From contig CAZSZJ010000024.1 of NCBI GenBank assembly GCA_964610985.1, forward strand, positions 1 to 21,092: a DNA stretch of 21,092 bases, read 5' to 3'. The notes below the pieces were generated by a model, which made no database searches, was not told the DNA's origin, and worked only from the letters and a program-made list of their open reading frames with translations. The position numbers and the translations under genes are program-made. This document shows positions 20,405-21,092 of this stretch, piece after piece. Source of the stretch: JARIHD01 sp964610985 (GTDB taxonomy: Bacteria; Patescibacteriota; Saccharimonadia; Saccharimonadales; UBA4665). Numbering within the stretch: position 1 is the stretch's first letter; each line of letters starts with the position of its first letter.

Positions 20405-20554
20405 ATGGAATGCCCAATTTGCAAAGAACAGCTACGTCTCGCTGGAAATGATGAGAGCAATAACCCTAAAACGGGGACCAAGTATAGTCGCAAAGTCTAC
20501 GTCTGTGATAAGGATGATGTTTGGTTGACCGTTGAGGTACCGAAAACAAAATAG
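20405..20554 (+). CDS. Small CPxC protein, 49 aa
   Basis: Start ATG 20405, directly behind an extended -10 element; the frame is open much further upstream, but that part runs through the IS and tRNA-Asp. The protein begins MECPICKEQLRLAG, a CPxC knuckle, and has a third cysteine in RKVYVCDKDDVWLTVEVPK. A zinc ribbon would need a fourth ligand, which could be Asp or His or be supplied by a partner. The pattern resembles short zinc-finger proteins of the form 'CPxC...YxCxxDDVWxxxE'. Function unknown. Bounded by terminators on both sides, so it is a single-gene unit. Confidence 0.65.
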   Translation: MECPICKEQLRLAGNDESNNPKTGTKYSRKVYVCDKDDVWLTVEVPKTK

Positions 20555-20599
20555 TTCCAAACCTCCAAGGTCACGGCCTGCCAACCAGCGTATGTCTCA

Positions 20600-20627
20600 A
20601 ACCTCTCATTATAACGAGAGGTTTTTT
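20600..20627 (+). terminator. Intrinsic terminator after the 49-aa protein gene
   Basis: Perfect 8-bp stem AACCTCTC / GAGAGGTT (20600-20607 with 20616-20623), 8-nt loop ATTATAAC, then TTTT to 20627. Confidence 0.88.
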
Positions 20628-20634
20628 CTGTAAG

Positions 20635-20643
20635 TGCTACACT
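20635..20643 (+). promoter_or_regulatory. Extended -10 promoter of the 108-aa protein gene
   Basis: TGC-TACACT (hexamer 20638-20643). The expected start is about 20650, giving a leader of about 17 nt that holds a GGGGTGG Shine-Dalgarno sequence (20656-20662). Confidence 0.5.
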
Positions 20644-20666
20644 ATAAAGAGAAGGGGGGTGGAAAA

Positions 20667-20993
20667 ATGAACGAACTTTCAGAGCGTCGGCTTGCCGAGA
20701 ACGAGGTAGAGTTTCGTCATGTCAACATTAAAAATAAGGTTCGTCGGCAAGAAGAGGGTAGTGCCAGAGATTTGCTTTTTGACTGCTACTGCGAGTGTTC
20801 CAACCGGCATTGCCATGAGCGTATTCGAATTACCATTGATGATTATGAAAAAATACATGAAGATAATAGGCAATTCATTGCCCTGGCCGGGCACGAAAAT
20901 AAGGCCATAGAACAAGTTATTGGTCAGATGGAAGGATATAATGTCATCCAAAAGTATACTGACCCGTCAGAAGTTATCGCAGAGCATGTTTAA
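20667..20993 (+). CDS. Cys-rich protein of unknown function (CxCxC...C, GH motif), 108 aa
   Basis: Start ATG 20667 (MNELSERRLAENEVEFRHVN) has a GGGGTGG Shine-Dalgarno sequence 4 nt upstream; the in-frame ATG at about 20637 overlaps the promoter. The centre has LFDCYCECSNRHCHERI (C40, C42, C44, C49), then ITIDDYEKIHEDNRQFIALAGHE and a YNVIQKY end. I recognise this layout (a CECG...C motif, 'xLT-x-x-EYE-x-VR', 'RRF-x-V-x-PGH', 'VVEK') as an uncharacterised family frequent in Actinobacteria and Chloroflexi, often annotated as hypothetical. A metal-binding role is likely from the cysteines. The N-terminus is charged and may be disordered. It is a single gene after a terminator. Confidence 0.7.
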   Translation: MNELSERRLAENEVEFRHVNIKNKVRRQEEGSARDLLFDCYCECSNRHCHERIRITIDDYEKIHEDNRQFIALAGHENKAIEQVIGQMEGYNVIQKYTDPSEVIAEHV

Positions 20994-21092
20994 ATAATAG
21001 CTCCAGGCCTCTCTTGCTACAGCCAGCCAAGCATAAGTACCGTAATTACTTCAACACCTTCGCAACATCTCAAGCGGTGTTCTGCACTGTAT
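20994..21092. other. Unassigned right edge
   Basis: I see no confident feature. On the minus strand a frame is open from the window edge to a TAG at 21017-21019 and reads YSAEHRLRCCEGVEVITVLM before the end LGWL. It could be the C-terminus of a convergent gene, but 24 codons are too few to judge. Confidence 0.3.

Noticed and set aside
1..21092. CRISPR array, prophage, toxin-antitoxin pair or restriction-modification genes
   Set aside because: No regularly spaced repeats, phage structural genes or matching enzyme motifs were seen on either strand.
1..21092. Alternative genetic code (TGA as Gly)
   Set aside because: TGA ends pilM, the TPR gene and pilO at the expected lengths, each overlapping the next start, so the standard bacterial code is used.

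Overview
The window looks like a piece of a small bacterial chromosome from the Candidate Phyla Radiation (Patescibacteria), most likely Candidatus Saccharibacteria. The reasons are gene content and style: a monoderm-type type IV pilus (T4P) locus with no secretin, divergent homologues, very tight gene packing with ATGA overlaps, many start codons lying 6-9 nt after a -10 box, and TGA used as a normal stop (which argues against code-25 Gracilibacteria and Absconditabacteria). The phylum call is inference; no rRNA is present to settle it.

Layout. 1-98 (-) is the N-terminus of a YchF-type GTPase, divergent from an unrecognised 386-aa protein (208-1368) and a small two-helix membrane protein (1395-1619). 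From 1679 to 15504 everything is on the + strand and concerns a T4P: a membrane-anchored TPR protein, a 637-aa secreted protein with a probable surface role, then pilM-pilN-pilO, an 83-aa membrane protein in the place usually held by pilP, pilB (extension ATPase), pilT (retraction ATPase), pilC (platform), a pilin with its own promoter and terminator, pilD (prepilin peptidase), three class III-type minor prepilins and a PilX/GspK-like prepilin. A Xer-type tyrosine recombinase converges on the end of this locus (15540-16460, -).

The right part holds a 68-aa orphan, ndk, tRNA-Arg(CCT), a bacterial-PH membrane protein, a membrane-anchored parvulin-like PPIase with an odd domain order, a complete 912-bp IS982-like insertion sequence with 17-bp inverted repeats and a 6-bp target duplication, tRNA-Asp(GTC), a 49-aa CPxC protein, and a 108-aa Cys-rich protein of a family also seen in Actinobacteria.

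How the parts work together. PilM/N/O and the 83-aa protein would form the inner platform around PilC; PilB and PilT would drive extension and retraction; PilD would process the five prepilins; the minor pilins and the PilX-like protein would form the tip or priming complex; the 637-aa exported protein may be an adhesin shown by or near the pilus. For an epibiotic bacterium this is a plausible host-contact machine. A recurring extended -10 (TGn) promoter placed almost on the start codon is the most systematic unusual feature. Four good intrinsic terminators and two complete tRNAs with encoded CCA are also present.
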